Source of the DNA: Bacteroidia bacterium
Lineage (GTDB): Bacteria > Bacteroidota > Bacteroidia > B-17B0 > Aurantibacillaceae
Direction: 5' to 3'
NCBI GenBank assembly: GCA_026415195.1
Contig: JAOAHO010000004.1
Coordinates: 21,401 to 85,219, forward strand
DNA: 63,819 nt
In this document: positions 1 to 8,489 of the stretch, in pieces
How positions within the stretch are numbered: position 1 is the first letter of the stretch
Layout: every line of letters starts with the position of its first letter
Translations under genes and position numbers: made by a program
The notes under the pieces: model-generated
What the model saw: only the letters and a program-made list of their open reading frames with translations
What the model was told of the DNA's origin: nothing
The model's database searches: none

Positions 1-1
1 G

Positions 2-496
2 AACGACATCCGCTTTGACGACCTTGCCGGAAGCGTTTCGGTGGAAAATCAAAAAATCCTTATTCCCAACACTGATATTAAAAACTCAGCGCTGAACATC
101 ACGCTTAAAGGAGAACACACTTTCCAAAACACGGTGGACTATCACGTCACCCTTTTACTTTCCGAACTTTTAAGTAAAAAAAGCAAGCGCCGTGATGAAT
201 TCCTTCCCGATGAGCAAAATAAGCGCAAGGCCTTTATACGCATCTACGGGCCGATGGACAAACTACAATTCAGCATTGACAAGCAAGGCATTCGCGAAAA
301 AATTGCGGAAGATTTTAAAAACCAAAAGTCGGAATTGAAAAAAATTTTCCAGGAGGAGTTTAAAGGCAAAAAAGACACCGCTTCCAATAATTCCAAAGCC
401 AAATTTGAACTGGAAGATGCCCCATCCCAAAACAAAAAGCCCGATAAGCCCCCTGCATGGAAAAAGAAAAAAGAAGAAGAAGAGGATGATTATTAA
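2..496 (+). CDS. AsmA-like protein, C-terminal fragment (5' end outside window)
   Basis: The reading frame is open from the first bases, so this is the 3' end of a longer gene and the GTG at 41 is not a real start. The visible 165 residues run IRFDDLAGSVSVENQ, then alternating strand-like segments (IPNTDIKNSALNITLKGEHTF, split here only by sense), an LLLSELLSKK stretch, and a highly charged Lys/Glu tail ending EEEEDDY. This pattern of a final beta-rich segment, a conserved hydrophobic helix and a charged disordered tail is what the C-terminus of Bacteroidota AsmA-like proteins looks like. Those are large inner-membrane-anchored periplasmic proteins related to lipid-transfer bridges. The family call is by recognition of style only; there is no catalytic motif to check. 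Confidence 0.55.
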   Translation, partial: NDIRFDDLAGSVSVENQKILIPNTDIKNSALNITLKGEHTFQNTVDYHVTLLLSELLSKKSKRRDEFLPDEQNKRKAFIRIYGPMDKLQFSIDKQGIREKIAEDFKNQKSELKKIFQEEFKGKKDTASNNSKAKFELEDAPSQNKKPDKPPAWKKKKEEEEDDY

Positions 497-646
497 TAAA
501 ATGCCCTAAAAATCAAATCACGATCTTAAATTTCATTGCAGCGACATTTCTTGTCGTACCATGATGTTAGTTTTATTTTGACAATAGTATAGTGCAATTT
601 TTCTTTTGTAACAAAAATTAAATTTTTCGTTTCGAATATTGAAAGC

Positions 647-2410
647 ATGGTTGAGTTGCTATATATTCTTGCCTTTATTTGTTTTCAAGGACTTCTAATC
701 GGGGAAGTCCAAAACACGGACGGAGTGTCTTATGCAAAAAAATTCCCCTTGCATTATGCTGCTTTGAACGGAAACATGCCATCATGCGAGAGTTTGCTTA
801 AGAAATATCGTGTTAACAGCACTGATTCAAACGGATACACTCCGCTTATGATTGCTTCCTTTGCCGGACACACGGGAATTTGCCGCTTCCTGATAAGCAG
901 AGGAGCAAAAATTAACATGCGGGACAAAAAGGGGCGTACGGCTCTGTACCTGACATCCGAAGAAAACAAAACCGATGTGGCTGAACTGCTTCTTTCATCA
1001 GGCGCCATTCCTGATCTTGCCGATTCTTCCGGCCAAACACCATTCATGCGGGCTTGTCTTCTGGGGCATTTCAACCTGGCAACTCTGTTACTTAAGTATG
1101 GTGCCAATATTGATTATCCTGATAAATCCGGTTGCAGTGCATTAACCCTTGCCGTGTTATGCAATAAAAAAGAATCCGTTCGATATCTGCTCAGCCGGCG
1201 AGCCGATACCGAATATTGGGATAAAGCGGGTAACACTCCGCTTATTCACGCAAGCATGCTCGGGAGATCGGATATTGCATCCTTACTTTTGGAATTCGGG
1301 GCAAAAATTAATGCTGTAAATTCTGAGGGTGAAAGCGCATTGATGCTTGCTGCAAAAGCAGGCCAAGCCGAAAGTTGCAAACTTTTAATTCGTCATAATG
1401 CGAATGTCCATCTCAAAACCGAAAAAAAATATACCGCCCTGATGTATGCGTCCATGATGGGACATACAGAAATTTGCAATCTGTTGATAAATGCGGGCGC
1501 CTCGACGGAGATTAAGAATGAAAACAAAGAAACGCCCCTGATGCTGGCAGCAATGGCAGGACACACAGAAACATGCCGCCTGCTTTTGAAAAAGATGGCC
1601 AATCCGAACGCCCTTGACATGGATAAGGTTTCGGTATTGATGCATGCCGTAAAAAACAGGCACAGGGAAGTGGCAGAGTTATTATTGAAACACAATGCTT
1701 ACCTTGAATCACGCGAGGCATCATCCAAAAGAACGGCTATATTTTTTGCCATTGAAAACCATGATGACGTCATGGTGGAATTGCTCCTGAAGCATGGAGC
1801 AAATCCTAAAAAACGGGATGAATTTTTGATTGACCCACTGATGGAAGCGGCTGCAACAGGCAATGAAAAAATTTTCAAATTGGTGGCAGCACACTACCAA
1901 AACTTCAAACTCAGAAATTCCGTCGGGCAGGGGTATCTGCATTATGCCGTCATGGGTAAAAACCTGTTCATTATGGAGTATCTTATTAACAAAAGAACTG
2001 GCATCAATGCCAAAGATGACTACGGAAAAACACCATTAATGCTTGCCGTAGTTAACGATGATACGTTGACTGCAAAATTTCTTCTGGAACACGGAGCTTT
2101 TCCGGGTGTGAAGAACAACCTTGGCAGAACTGCTTTTATGTTGGCTTGTAAAAAAGGAAATATACAGATGATGAGGTTATTCATGAAATACGAGATTGAT
2201 CTGGAAGACAAGGACTTAGGCGGAAACACAGCGCTCATCATTTCTACAGCTGAAGGAAAAACGGAAGCAGTGAAATTTTTATTAAAACACGGCGCCAATC
2301 CCATGGCAAAAAATAATTATGGCAAAACGGCAATTATGATTGCTAAGGCCAAAAAGTATAAAAAGATATGCGAAATGTTATCTGTGATAAAACACAATCA
2401 CTATAACTGA
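647..2410 (+). CDS. ankyrin-repeat protein, probably exported
   Basis: The 587-residue protein is almost entirely ankyrin repeats: about sixteen units of roughly 33 residues from residue 30 onward, with recurring TPLMIAS.AGH, LLL..GA and N.. D.GKTA elements. The first 25 residues (MVELLYILAFICFQGLLIG) are hydrophobic and could be a signal peptide or membrane anchor, although no clear cleavage site is visible. Ankyrin domains bind proteins and have no enzymatic signature, so no reaction can be assigned. It stands alone: 150 bp separate it from the AsmA-like gene and 333 bp from the next gene. ATG 647 is the first in-frame start and keeps the hydrophobic N-terminus. Host-directed ankyrin effectors exist in other bacteria, but nothing here supports that role. 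Confidence 0.85.
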   Translation: MVELLYILAFICFQGLLIGEVQNTDGVSYAKKFPLHYAALNGNMPSCESLLKKYRVNSTDSNGYTPLMIASFAGHTGICRFLISRGAKINMRDKKGRTALYLTSEENKTDVAELLLSSGAIPDLADSSGQTPFMRACLLGHFNLATLLLKYGANIDYPDKSGCSALTLAVLCNKKESVRYLLSRRADTEYWDKAGNTPLIHASMLGRSDIASLLLEFGAKINAVNSEGESALMLAAKAGQAESCKLLIRHNANVHLKTEKKYTALMYASMMGHTEICNLLINAGASTEIKNENKETPLMLAAMAGHTETCRLLLKKMANPNALDMDKVSVLMHAVKNRHREVAELLLKHNAYLESREASSKRTAIFFAIENHDDVMVELLLKHGANPKKRDEFLIDPLMEAAATGNEKIFKLVAAHYQNFKLRNSVGQGYLHYAVMGKNLFIMEYLINKRTGINAKDDYGKTPLMLAVVNDDTLTAKFLLEHGAFPGVKNNLGRTAFMLACKKGNIQMMRLFMKYEIDLEDKDLGGNTALIISTAEGKTEAVKFLLKHGANPMAKNNYGKTAIMIAKAKKYKKICEMLSVIKHNHYN

Positions 2411-2743
2411 ATGACAACAAGGCATTCCTCCAAATTTCTTAATTTTTCATGTAATAACAATTAGATTTTAATTTTTGTTATTTCTTTAAAAATTTCCTTT
2501 AATTATTAGTTAGATTAAATCTAAACTACCTTATAACGACCCCTCAAATTATCGTAAGATAGAGTTGAATTCAGATAGTATTATGTGCTCAAAGAATTAA
2601 AAGTGAACATTGGTAAAATAAAAAAGTTTTTTTAATCAACAAAAACACAACATATTGATATTCAATAATTTATAATTTTTCTGTTCTTTTTTCCTCACAA
2701 CGCATTTATTCATATCGTATTTACCGGTAGAAAAGAAAAAATT
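2411..2743. other. AT-rich intergenic gap
   Basis: These 333 bases are very AT-rich. I find no open frame with coding character, no tRNA-like T-loop and no clear hairpin terminator. A promoter for the T9SS gene at 2744 should lie here, but no exact TAnnTTTG box occurs close to its start. Confidence 0.5.
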
Positions 2744-3880
2744 ATGAAAACTATGAAAAAGTTTGTTTACACATTCCTGTTATTGGGCTTTGTGAAAGTG
2801 AATTCACAAATAAACTTTTGCCAGCCAACCATTAGTTTGTTGTCATCCAATGGCAGCAGCTATAACTTTATCATGAATGCTCCTGTTGGGCCTAATGCTA
2901 CTTATCATTGGTTCTGGAGCGGGCCATCCAACGGAAACACATCCACAGGCAATACACCAACAATATCGTTGAACCTGACTCAGAATGGTGTATATAATGT
3001 GTGTGGATTTGCATTAGACTCTGCAGCGTGTCAGTTTTTTACAACATCATGTATAACCGTAACCGTATCGGCATCATCAAGTAATAGTTGTACAGCTTTT
3101 TTAAATATTAATGTATCGAATAATAATAATGTTTCTGCAGTAGTCAATGTTGCTCCAAACAACCCTACCACAGGAGTTTTTATTTGGTACCTGTTTGGTC
3201 CTAATACATTTTCAACCACCACCAATACCAATACACTTAATTTGAATAACCTTGCAGTTGGGGTATATGATTTATGTGTTGCACCTCAGTCGGTGGGATG
3301 CTCAAATTCTGTTTTAACCTGTATGCCATTTACCATAACATCCAACCCCAATTTTTGTCAACCCACTATTAGTGTAGTATCTTTTACCGGTACCACTTAC
3401 CAGTTTTCATTAAGCGCACCGGTTAATACTAACATTGCTAATTATCAGTGGCACTGGAACGGTCCATCAAGCGGAAGTATTCAAACCGGAAATTCTAATA
3501 CAGTATTACTTAACCTTTCGCCCGGCGGAGTATATTGGGTTTGCGGGTTGGCTCTCGATACTATTACTTGTCCTTCATATACAGCTTCTTGCATAAGTGT
3601 TACGGTTGGGATAACCGGGTTGGAAACCATTAAATCAAATCGTCTGCTCAGAAAATATTATCCACAGCCTGCCGAAAGCAAGCTGGTAGTTGAACTTGAA
3701 GATGCAAGCGAAGGAATATTAAAAATTTACGATGTTACTGGAACATTAGTAAAAAGCATCAAATTTGAAAAAGGAAATACTCAGGTCTTTGAAGTTGGTG
3801 ACTTACAAAGTGGATTATACATATCTGAAATGGAAATGACCCATAATCGTAAATCTAATTTCAGATTCATCAAAGAATAA
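2744..3880 (+). CDS. secreted repeat protein with T9SS type A sorting domain
   Basis: The 378-residue product starts with a clear signal peptide (MKTMKKFVYTFLLLGFVKVNSQ). It contains three related beta-rich, Asn/Thr/Ser-rich modules. The first and third begin NFCQPTIS and carry Y.W.W.GPS, an NGVY or GGVY turn and C.S..CI.V, which gives them an immunoglobulin/PKD-like look. The last 80 residues form a T9SS type A C-terminal domain: YPQPAESKLVVEL, LKIYDVTGTLV, LQSGLYI and a final FRFIKE. Family knowledge implies Sec export, then T9SS passage of the outer membrane and removal of the sorting domain at the surface. Paired cysteines suggest disulfides inside each module. A strong terminator follows, so it is probably transcribed separately from the sigma-factor unit downstream. 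The ligand or adhesion target is unknown. Confidence 0.85.
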   Translation: MKTMKKFVYTFLLLGFVKVNSQINFCQPTISLLSSNGSSYNFIMNAPVGPNATYHWFWSGPSNGNTSTGNTPTISLNLTQNGVYNVCGFALDSAACQFFTTSCITVTVSASSSNSCTAFLNINVSNNNNVSAVVNVAPNNPTTGVFIWYLFGPNTFSTTTNTNTLNLNNLAVGVYDLCVAPQSVGCSNSVLTCMPFTITSNPNFCQPTISVVSFTGTTYQFSLSAPVNTNIANYQWHWNGPSSGSIQTGNSNTVLLNLSPGGVYWVCGLALDTITCPSYTASCISVTVGITGLETIKSNRLLRKYYPQPAESKLVVELEDASEGILKIYDVTGTLVKSIKFEKGNTQVFEVGDLQSGLYISEMEMTHNRKSNFRFIKE

Positions 3881-3906
3881 TACTGACAAAATATTATAAC
3901 ACAAAA

Positions 3907-3945
3907 CCGGATAAATCACATTAATGTGATTTATCCGGTTTTTTT
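3907..3945 (+). terminator. intrinsic terminator after the T9SS gene
   Basis: Two perfectly complementary 16-base arms (3907-3922 and 3923-3938, reading CCGGATAAATCACATT inward) are followed by a seven-T run. In RNA the central four bases would form the loop. It lies 26 bp after the stop codon at 3880 and 18 bp before the sigma-factor start. Confidence 0.87.
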
Positions 3946-3952
3946 AAATTTG
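3945..3952 (+). promoter_or_regulatory. predicted -7 promoter box of the sigma-factor unit
   Basis: TAAATTTG is an exact match to the Bacteroidota -7 consensus TAnnTTTG. Its first T is the last base of the terminator T-run, and it ends 11 bases before the ATG at 3964. The predicted RNA leader is therefore only about 5 bases long. I see no clear -33 TTTG box. Confidence 0.5.
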
Positions 3953-3963
3953 TAAATCATATC

Positions 3964-4536
3964 ATGCATATTCCTGAGGAAATTATTGAAGGATGTAAAG
4001 AAGGAAGACGGGAATGTCAGGAATGGCTTTATAAAAAAACATATTCTTATATGATGGGTATCTGTTTCAGATATACTTTATCAAAAGAAACTTCACAAGA
4101 AATTGTCAATGATTCTTTCTTTAAAATTCTGAAAAATATCGCCAATTATAATCCACAAATGCCTTTCAAAACATGGATGACAAAAATTGTAATAAATACG
4201 ATAATTGATACATACAGGAAAAATAAAAAGAAACATGAAATATTTAATGATATATCAACATCTGAGGATTCAGAATGTTATCTTGAGCCGGTAGTTTTTA
4301 ACGAAGCATTGCATAAACTTCAGGCAATTGATTTATACCGCTTATTAGACAAGTTAAATGAAATGGAAAAAACAGTTTTTAATTTGTTTGCTATTGATGG
4401 ATATTCGCACAAAGAGATTGCAAACGAACTGGATTGTTCGGAAGAGGTTTCAAGGTATTACCTGAAATCAGCACGCGACAAACTTAAAAAATGGATACTC
4501 CACGATTTGCATGACAAAATTGAAGTAGTGAATTAG
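3964..4536 (+). CDS. ECF-type RNA polymerase sigma factor
   Basis: The 190-residue protein has the two-domain ECF layout. Region 2 covers about residues 10-85 (YKKTYSYMMGICFRYT, a NDSFFKILKNI motif and an FKTWMTKIVINTIID promoter-melting segment). Region 4 covers about 120-180 (LNEMEKTVFNLFAIDGYSHKEIANEL, described by its parts, followed by SARDKLKKW). It directs RNA polymerase to a specialised promoter set. The stop codon touches the start of the next gene, whose N-terminal domain is a good candidate for its anti-sigma factor, so the pair is probably co-translated. Such units usually autoregulate, but only a generic housekeeping-type box is visible upstream. Confidence 0.92.
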   Translation: MHIPEEIIEGCKEGRRECQEWLYKKTYSYMMGICFRYTLSKETSQEIVNDSFFKILKNIANYNPQMPFKTWMTKIVINTIIDTYRKNKKKHEIFNDISTSEDSECYLEPVVFNEALHKLQAIDLYRLLDKLNEMEKTVFNLFAIDGYSHKEIANELDCSEEVSRYYLKSARDKLKKWILHDLHDKIEVVN

Positions 4537-4538
4537 TG

Positions 4539-5993
4539 ATGGCTGAAAAAAACAACATAGACGAGCTGTTCAGAAAAATATTTAAACAATCCGACGAGGA
4601 TAAGCTTTTCCCACTTTCCGAAGAGGAATTTAACAAATTTTCATCTCAACTTGATGATTTCAATTTAGATAATTTTTTTTCTAAAAAGTTAGATTCATCC
4701 TTTGATGTTGAACCGGAGTTAATTGATCAAAATTGGAAAAAATTTGAAATTAAATATCTTAAAAATAAATTTGGCTTCTCCAGGGTTATTCCCTTCGTTT
4801 TACTCACACTTCTTATTTCATTTTTATTGAAACTGGCCTATGATAATATCCATTACAAGGAACTAAAAAAAGAAGAAGTCCGTACTACCAATAAAATAAA
4901 AAAGTCAGATAGCTTTACATCAAAACATGCAAGTGAAAATGAGAATAAAAAAACAAATACATTAAATTTTGATCATAAAAATTTCGAAGTCGGTAGAACA
5001 AAAGAGAAACCCATGACATTAAACATAATTAACAACAAAAACATCAATAAATCGACAGCATCTAATCAAAATTATACAAAAAGTAATACAAACTATCATA
5101 ATTCTGAAAATAATTTAATCAGTATAAATACCGATAAAAAGAAAAAGGAAAATTCAAGGTATAAAGATGTCAAGCAGAATGAATTTAATGAAATATTTTA
5201 TAATAAAGATACAACAAATGAAAACAATTCTAAAATGTTCGAGAAAAATAATTTGTCAGTTGTCTATCCTGAAAAACTTAATCCTTCTCTGTTCTTATTC
5301 AATGTTAATATTCCCGAAGAATTGATAATTAAAGATAAGAACTTCGATTCACTGCTAAAATTATTTCCAAAAAATAACAAAAATTCATTCTATTTATTTT
5401 CTCATACTTCTATGTTTTCAGGTAATGCTTATTCTCAAAAAAATATTTTGTCGTATGGTGTATTAATCGGACATGAAAGACATATTCATAGAAATGTATT
5501 TTATCATTTTGGTATCGGAGTGAATATTATTCACAGACCTGCCGAAAATTTTGTTTATGAAAAAAACATTGAATATAGTTTTGGCAAAAAAACAGATTCT
5601 ACTGTTATTCAATTGTCTCGTGCTAATTATATTTCTATTCCATTCATGTTAGGATATACTTATCAAAGATTTTCCTTTAATGCCGGCATTTCATGGGAAG
5701 TGCTTCTTAGTTCAAATGGTGAAAAAATTAAATATATACAAGAAAACGCTGATGTAAAACCAAATCTTGTCTCCCGTAATAGAATTGTTTATCTTCCCTC
5801 AGGAATAAATAATAATCATTTTATTATTTTTAGGGCTGGAGCAGAATATAAAATACACCAAAGAATTAATCTTACGATGGATTTATCATATCTGAATGGT
5901 GCTTTTATTAATATTTCAGACATTCCTTTAACTAATCACCGGATACTTGGATTGCGAGTGGGGCTTAAATACAAATTTAATAATGTCAGGTAA
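4539..5993 (+). CDS. candidate dual membrane-spanning anti-sigma factor with outer-membrane beta-barrel
   Basis: Layout in order: residues 1-80 are acidic and basic without a signal peptide, ending in a W-containing WKKFEIKYLKNKF segment; residues 83-100 (VIPFVLLTLLISFLLKLA) form a single transmembrane helix; residues about 103-275 are Asn/Lys/Ser-rich low complexity; residues about 285-484 have alternating strands and aromatic girdles typical of the OMP_b-brl families, ending VGLKYKF. The shape matches the dual membrane-spanning anti-sigma factors described in Bacteroides: a cytoplasmic sigma-binding domain, an inner-membrane helix, a disordered periplasmic tether and an outer-membrane barrel. 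The upstream gene encodes an ECF sigma factor, which fits that role. ATG 4539 is preferred to the GTG at 4536, which overlaps the sigma stop. The domain layout is visible; the anti-sigma function is inferred from layout and position. The alternative is a plain beta-barrel protein with an N-terminal anchor. Confidence 0.72.
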   Translation: MAEKNNIDELFRKIFKQSDEDKLFPLSEEEFNKFSSQLDDFNLDNFFSKKLDSSFDVEPELIDQNWKKFEIKYLKNKFGFSRVIPFVLLTLLISFLLKLAYDNIHYKELKKEEVRTTNKIKKSDSFTSKHASENENKKTNTLNFDHKNFEVGRTKEKPMTLNIINNKNINKSTASNQNYTKSNTNYHNSENNLISINTDKKKKENSRYKDVKQNEFNEIFYNKDTTNENNSKMFEKNNLSVVYPEKLNPSLFLFNVNIPEELIIKDKNFDSLLKLFPKNNKNSFYLFSHTSMFSGNAYSQKNILSYGVLIGHERHIHRNVFYHFGIGVNIIHRPAENFVYEKNIEYSFGKKTDSTVIQLSRANYISIPFMLGYTYQRFSFNAGISWEVLLSSNGEKIKYIQENADVKPNLVSRNRIVYLPSGINNNHFIIFRAGAEYKIHQRINLTMDLSYLNGAFINISDIPLTNHRILGLRVGLKYKFNNVR

Positions 5994-7146
5994 AACACAT
6001 ATTTGTCTATTTCTGTTATTATTAATATTGTTTTCCTGCAGAAAGGAAAAAATCAAAAATTTACATTCCCAGTCAACCGAAGGTTCGGTTGAGTTTTTTT
6101 TCAATGGTACGATAGATGGCACCCCATATCTGATTGAAGCAGGAAGGAATAATTATTACATGCATTCAGGTTTTTTATATGACACTTCATTAAAAACTTT
6201 TTTTCTAAATGGCATTTTTTCTGATTACCAGTGCCATACATGCCCCAGATCATTACACTTAACATTGATTGATGATACCATTAAAAACATAAACGACCAG
6301 CCCAATATTTCAAATATAATACCAGGGAATTATTATTATTACTCACCGTTTGATTCAACTCTTTCGAAACTTAAAATTAATTCTATCACATTAGATTCCA
6401 TCAGCGGTTTTAATTCCTATACTTTCCTAATAAATAATAATCCTGTAGCTAATACTCCTTCTCTTAATCATACGCTTAACATCACCAACATTCCTATGGT
6501 GTTTTCACTTACATTGAATAGATATAATTCACAAGCAGGATGCCAGTCCTCCTTAACAAATACCTTTCTTGTTCAGAACGATTTATTTTATTGTAATCTG
6601 AGTGCTAAATCCTTTTCTGGGATCACTACATTCACAATAACATCTAATAAAAATACAGTTCCTGTTTCATATACGCTTCATTATGGAAACGGTCAGTTTG
6701 TGGCTTTTAATAACTATACATACACTATAGTTCATAATTATACGTACACCACTTTCACTACAAGTGTTTATCCTTATGTAATTGCTAAAGATAATTTGGG
6801 TAATATTGCTTCGTTTTCCATTCATCTTAATCCATATTCATTTACGTTCCATTGTATTCCATCCTATACTTGTCAGTTAACACCTCAATACAATAAAATC
6901 TTTAAAAATAAATTAATTATCAAATGGATTGATGAAAATCAAAATGAGTATATTTCTACGGCTAATTCTCAACCTGTAACTTCTTATTTTAATATAATAT
7001 CTGTATCAGATTTTAATAACAATGAAAACGGGAACCCTACTAAGAAAATCACAGCACAGTTGAAAGTTCGCTTATATAATAAAAACAACCCTCAACAATG
7101 GAAAGAATTGCAGGGAAATTTGGCTTTTGCTGTAGCATATAAATAA
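5983..7146 (+). CDS. lipoprotein co-translated with the anti-sigma/barrel gene
   Basis: ATG 5983 lies inside the last codons of the preceding gene (11-base overlap). It starts a textbook lipoprotein signal, MSGKTHICLFLLLLILFSC followed by RKE, so it is chosen over the earlier in-frame ATG at 5947. The mature part of about 368 residues is Asn/Thr/Tyr-rich and beta-like, with a PKD-like segment around residues 200-290 (YTLHYGNG, an HNYTYTT stretch, YPYVIAKDNLGN). It ends in a segment with ALLKV-like strands (ITAQLKVRLYNKN). No enzymatic motif is present. Its position suggests it works with the barrel protein at the outer membrane, perhaps as a ligand or stability partner that tunes sigma release. 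No named family was recognised. Confidence 0.75.
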   Translation: MSGKTHICLFLLLLILFSCRKEKIKNLHSQSTEGSVEFFFNGTIDGTPYLIEAGRNNYYMHSGFLYDTSLKTFFLNGIFSDYQCHTCPRSLHLTLIDDTIKNINDQPNISNIIPGNYYYYSPFDSTLSKLKINSITLDSISGFNSYTFLINNNPVANTPSLNHTLNITNIPMVFSLTLNRYNSQAGCQSSLTNTFLVQNDLFYCNLSAKSFSGITTFTITSNKNTVPVSYTLHYGNGQFVAFNNYTYTIVHNYTYTTFTTSVYPYVIAKDNLGNIASFSIHLNPYSFTFHCIPSYTCQLTPQYNKIFKNKLIIKWIDENQNEYISTANSQPVTSYFNIISVSDFNNNENGNPTKKITAQLKVRLYNKNNPQQWKELQGNLAFAVAYK

Positions 7147-7657
7147 TTGTAAAGTTATTAGTACATAATTGAGTCAGATTTCTTAAGATAAGAAAAAACG
7201 GATAATCATTTTTTCTAAAGTAAAATGCCCTCCCTCTTTCTTCATTTTGTGTAAGCTTTTAATATTTAACAAAACTTGAGTTAACATCTTCATCTGTTAA
7301 GGTATAATATATCAACAAACATCCATAGACACCTACAACAAGGTTGCGTATAACATTATCTTCTCATTGTAAAAGCTAAGAATGTAATGAGACTGTATCA
7401 AAACTCATAAATTGACGAAAACATATTTAAATTACCATGAAAATGTTGCAAAAAAGTTTAAATGTTTTATTCCTAAGCTCTAATAATGAAAAGACTTTCA
7501 TTTAATTAAATAATTTAAAATATATTTATTGAAAAACATTTAATTTTCTTTATAATCTTCTCAATTCAATAGCTTTGCAAAGAGCTTAGTTTGGTTTTTT
7601 ATTCCTTAAACATTCTTATTGATGATCTTTAGTCTTTTGAATAAAAACATTTTCTAA
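7147..7657. other. long AT-rich intergenic region between convergent genes
   Basis: These 511 bases separate two genes that both end here. I see no ORF with coding character, no RNA gene and no clear terminator hairpin. A GAGACTGTATCAAAACTC string at 7389-7406 looks a little like an insertion-sequence end but has no inverted partner here. The region may be decayed sequence. Confidence 0.5.
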
Positions 7658-8485
7658 TCAATGAAAAATTTTACGGGTAATGGTATAAGCCCCGAAGCAC
7701 CCTAAACCTCCTTTTACATTGGTATAAATCAACAAGGGTTCGGCAAAAGGGTTGTCGGGATCATAGTGAATTTTCATCGTTTGATGAAACCTGAAATAAT
7801 CATAAGAACAATTAAGCAAACTAACGCGATATATAAAAGTGTCTTGCCCGTTTGTATAATTTTTTTCTTTAAATACATAATGCCCGCCGTCGTTTGTATG
7901 ATCCGTTAATATTTGCCCAAGGCCAATCGAAAAAAACAAGGTGTCATTTGGATTCTGGTGGCTTTTGGTTCCCATTTCCATCAGGGTACGATAGTAGTTT
8001 TTCTTTCCTTTCACATCATAAAACCACGATTTTAAAAATATTCCGCTTCCATATTTGTCGGTAAAATTTTCTTTTTCCAAACCCTCCGCACTTACCAGGT
8101 CTTCAGGCACCGTGGTTTCGGCCAATGCCGTCCGGCCGTCAGGCATGATAACTTTTAATTGATAGGTTTTACCCGGCAAGATAGGGAAAGATGCCGTCGG
8201 CAGATAATACGCATCTTTTTGTGCCGAAAAAGGCAATAAGGCCTGAGAGGAAAAATCACTGATGAACACGGTAGCATTGTTTACAACATCACCAAAGTTC
8301 CCCGATGTTCCGCTTTCAACAAAAAAAGGAATTGACCAATATACCTTGGCCGAAATCTCCTTATCCTGAGGGGAAATATAGGAATAAACCACCGGAACCG
8401 GATTTGTTTTGGGTAATTTTATTTTGGCATCTTTGGTGCACGATATTAATACCATGAAAATCAACAGAATCAACCGCTTATTCAT
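7658..8485 (-). CDS. DUF4249 family lipoprotein
   Basis: The start is set at the ATG ending at 8485 because it opens a lipoprotein signal (MNKRLILLIFMVLISC, then TKDAKI); the longer frame reaches back into the receptor gene. The roughly 275-residue product has DUF4249 hallmarks: an early PVVYSYISPQD segment, NATVFISD, a LPGKTYQLKVIMPDG turn and a strand-rich C-terminus with a conserved C.YDYFRFHQT segment. DUF4249 proteins are regularly encoded directly after TonB-dependent receptors in Bacteroidota. Here the receptor stop lies only 4 bases upstream. It is probably a surface or periplasmic partner of that receptor. The substrate is unknown. Confidence 0.87.
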   Translation of the reverse strand: MNKRLILLIFMVLISCTKDAKIKLPKTNPVPVVYSYISPQDKEISAKVYWSIPFFVESGTSGNFGDVVNNATVFISDFSSQALLPFSAQKDAYYLPTASFPILPGKTYQLKVIMPDGRTALAETTVPEDLVSAEGLEKENFTDKYGSGIFLKSWFYDVKGKKNYYRTLMEMGTKSHQNPNDTLFFSIGLGQILTDHTNDGGHYVFKEKNYTNGQDTFIYRVSLLNCSYDYFRFHQTMKIHYDPDNPFAEPLLIYTNVKGGLGCFGAYTITRKIFH

Positions 8486-8489
8486 ACCG

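Noticed and set aside
7389..7406. GAGACTGTATCAAAACTC as an insertion-sequence end
   Set aside because: No inverted partner, target duplication or transposase remnant is visible nearby.
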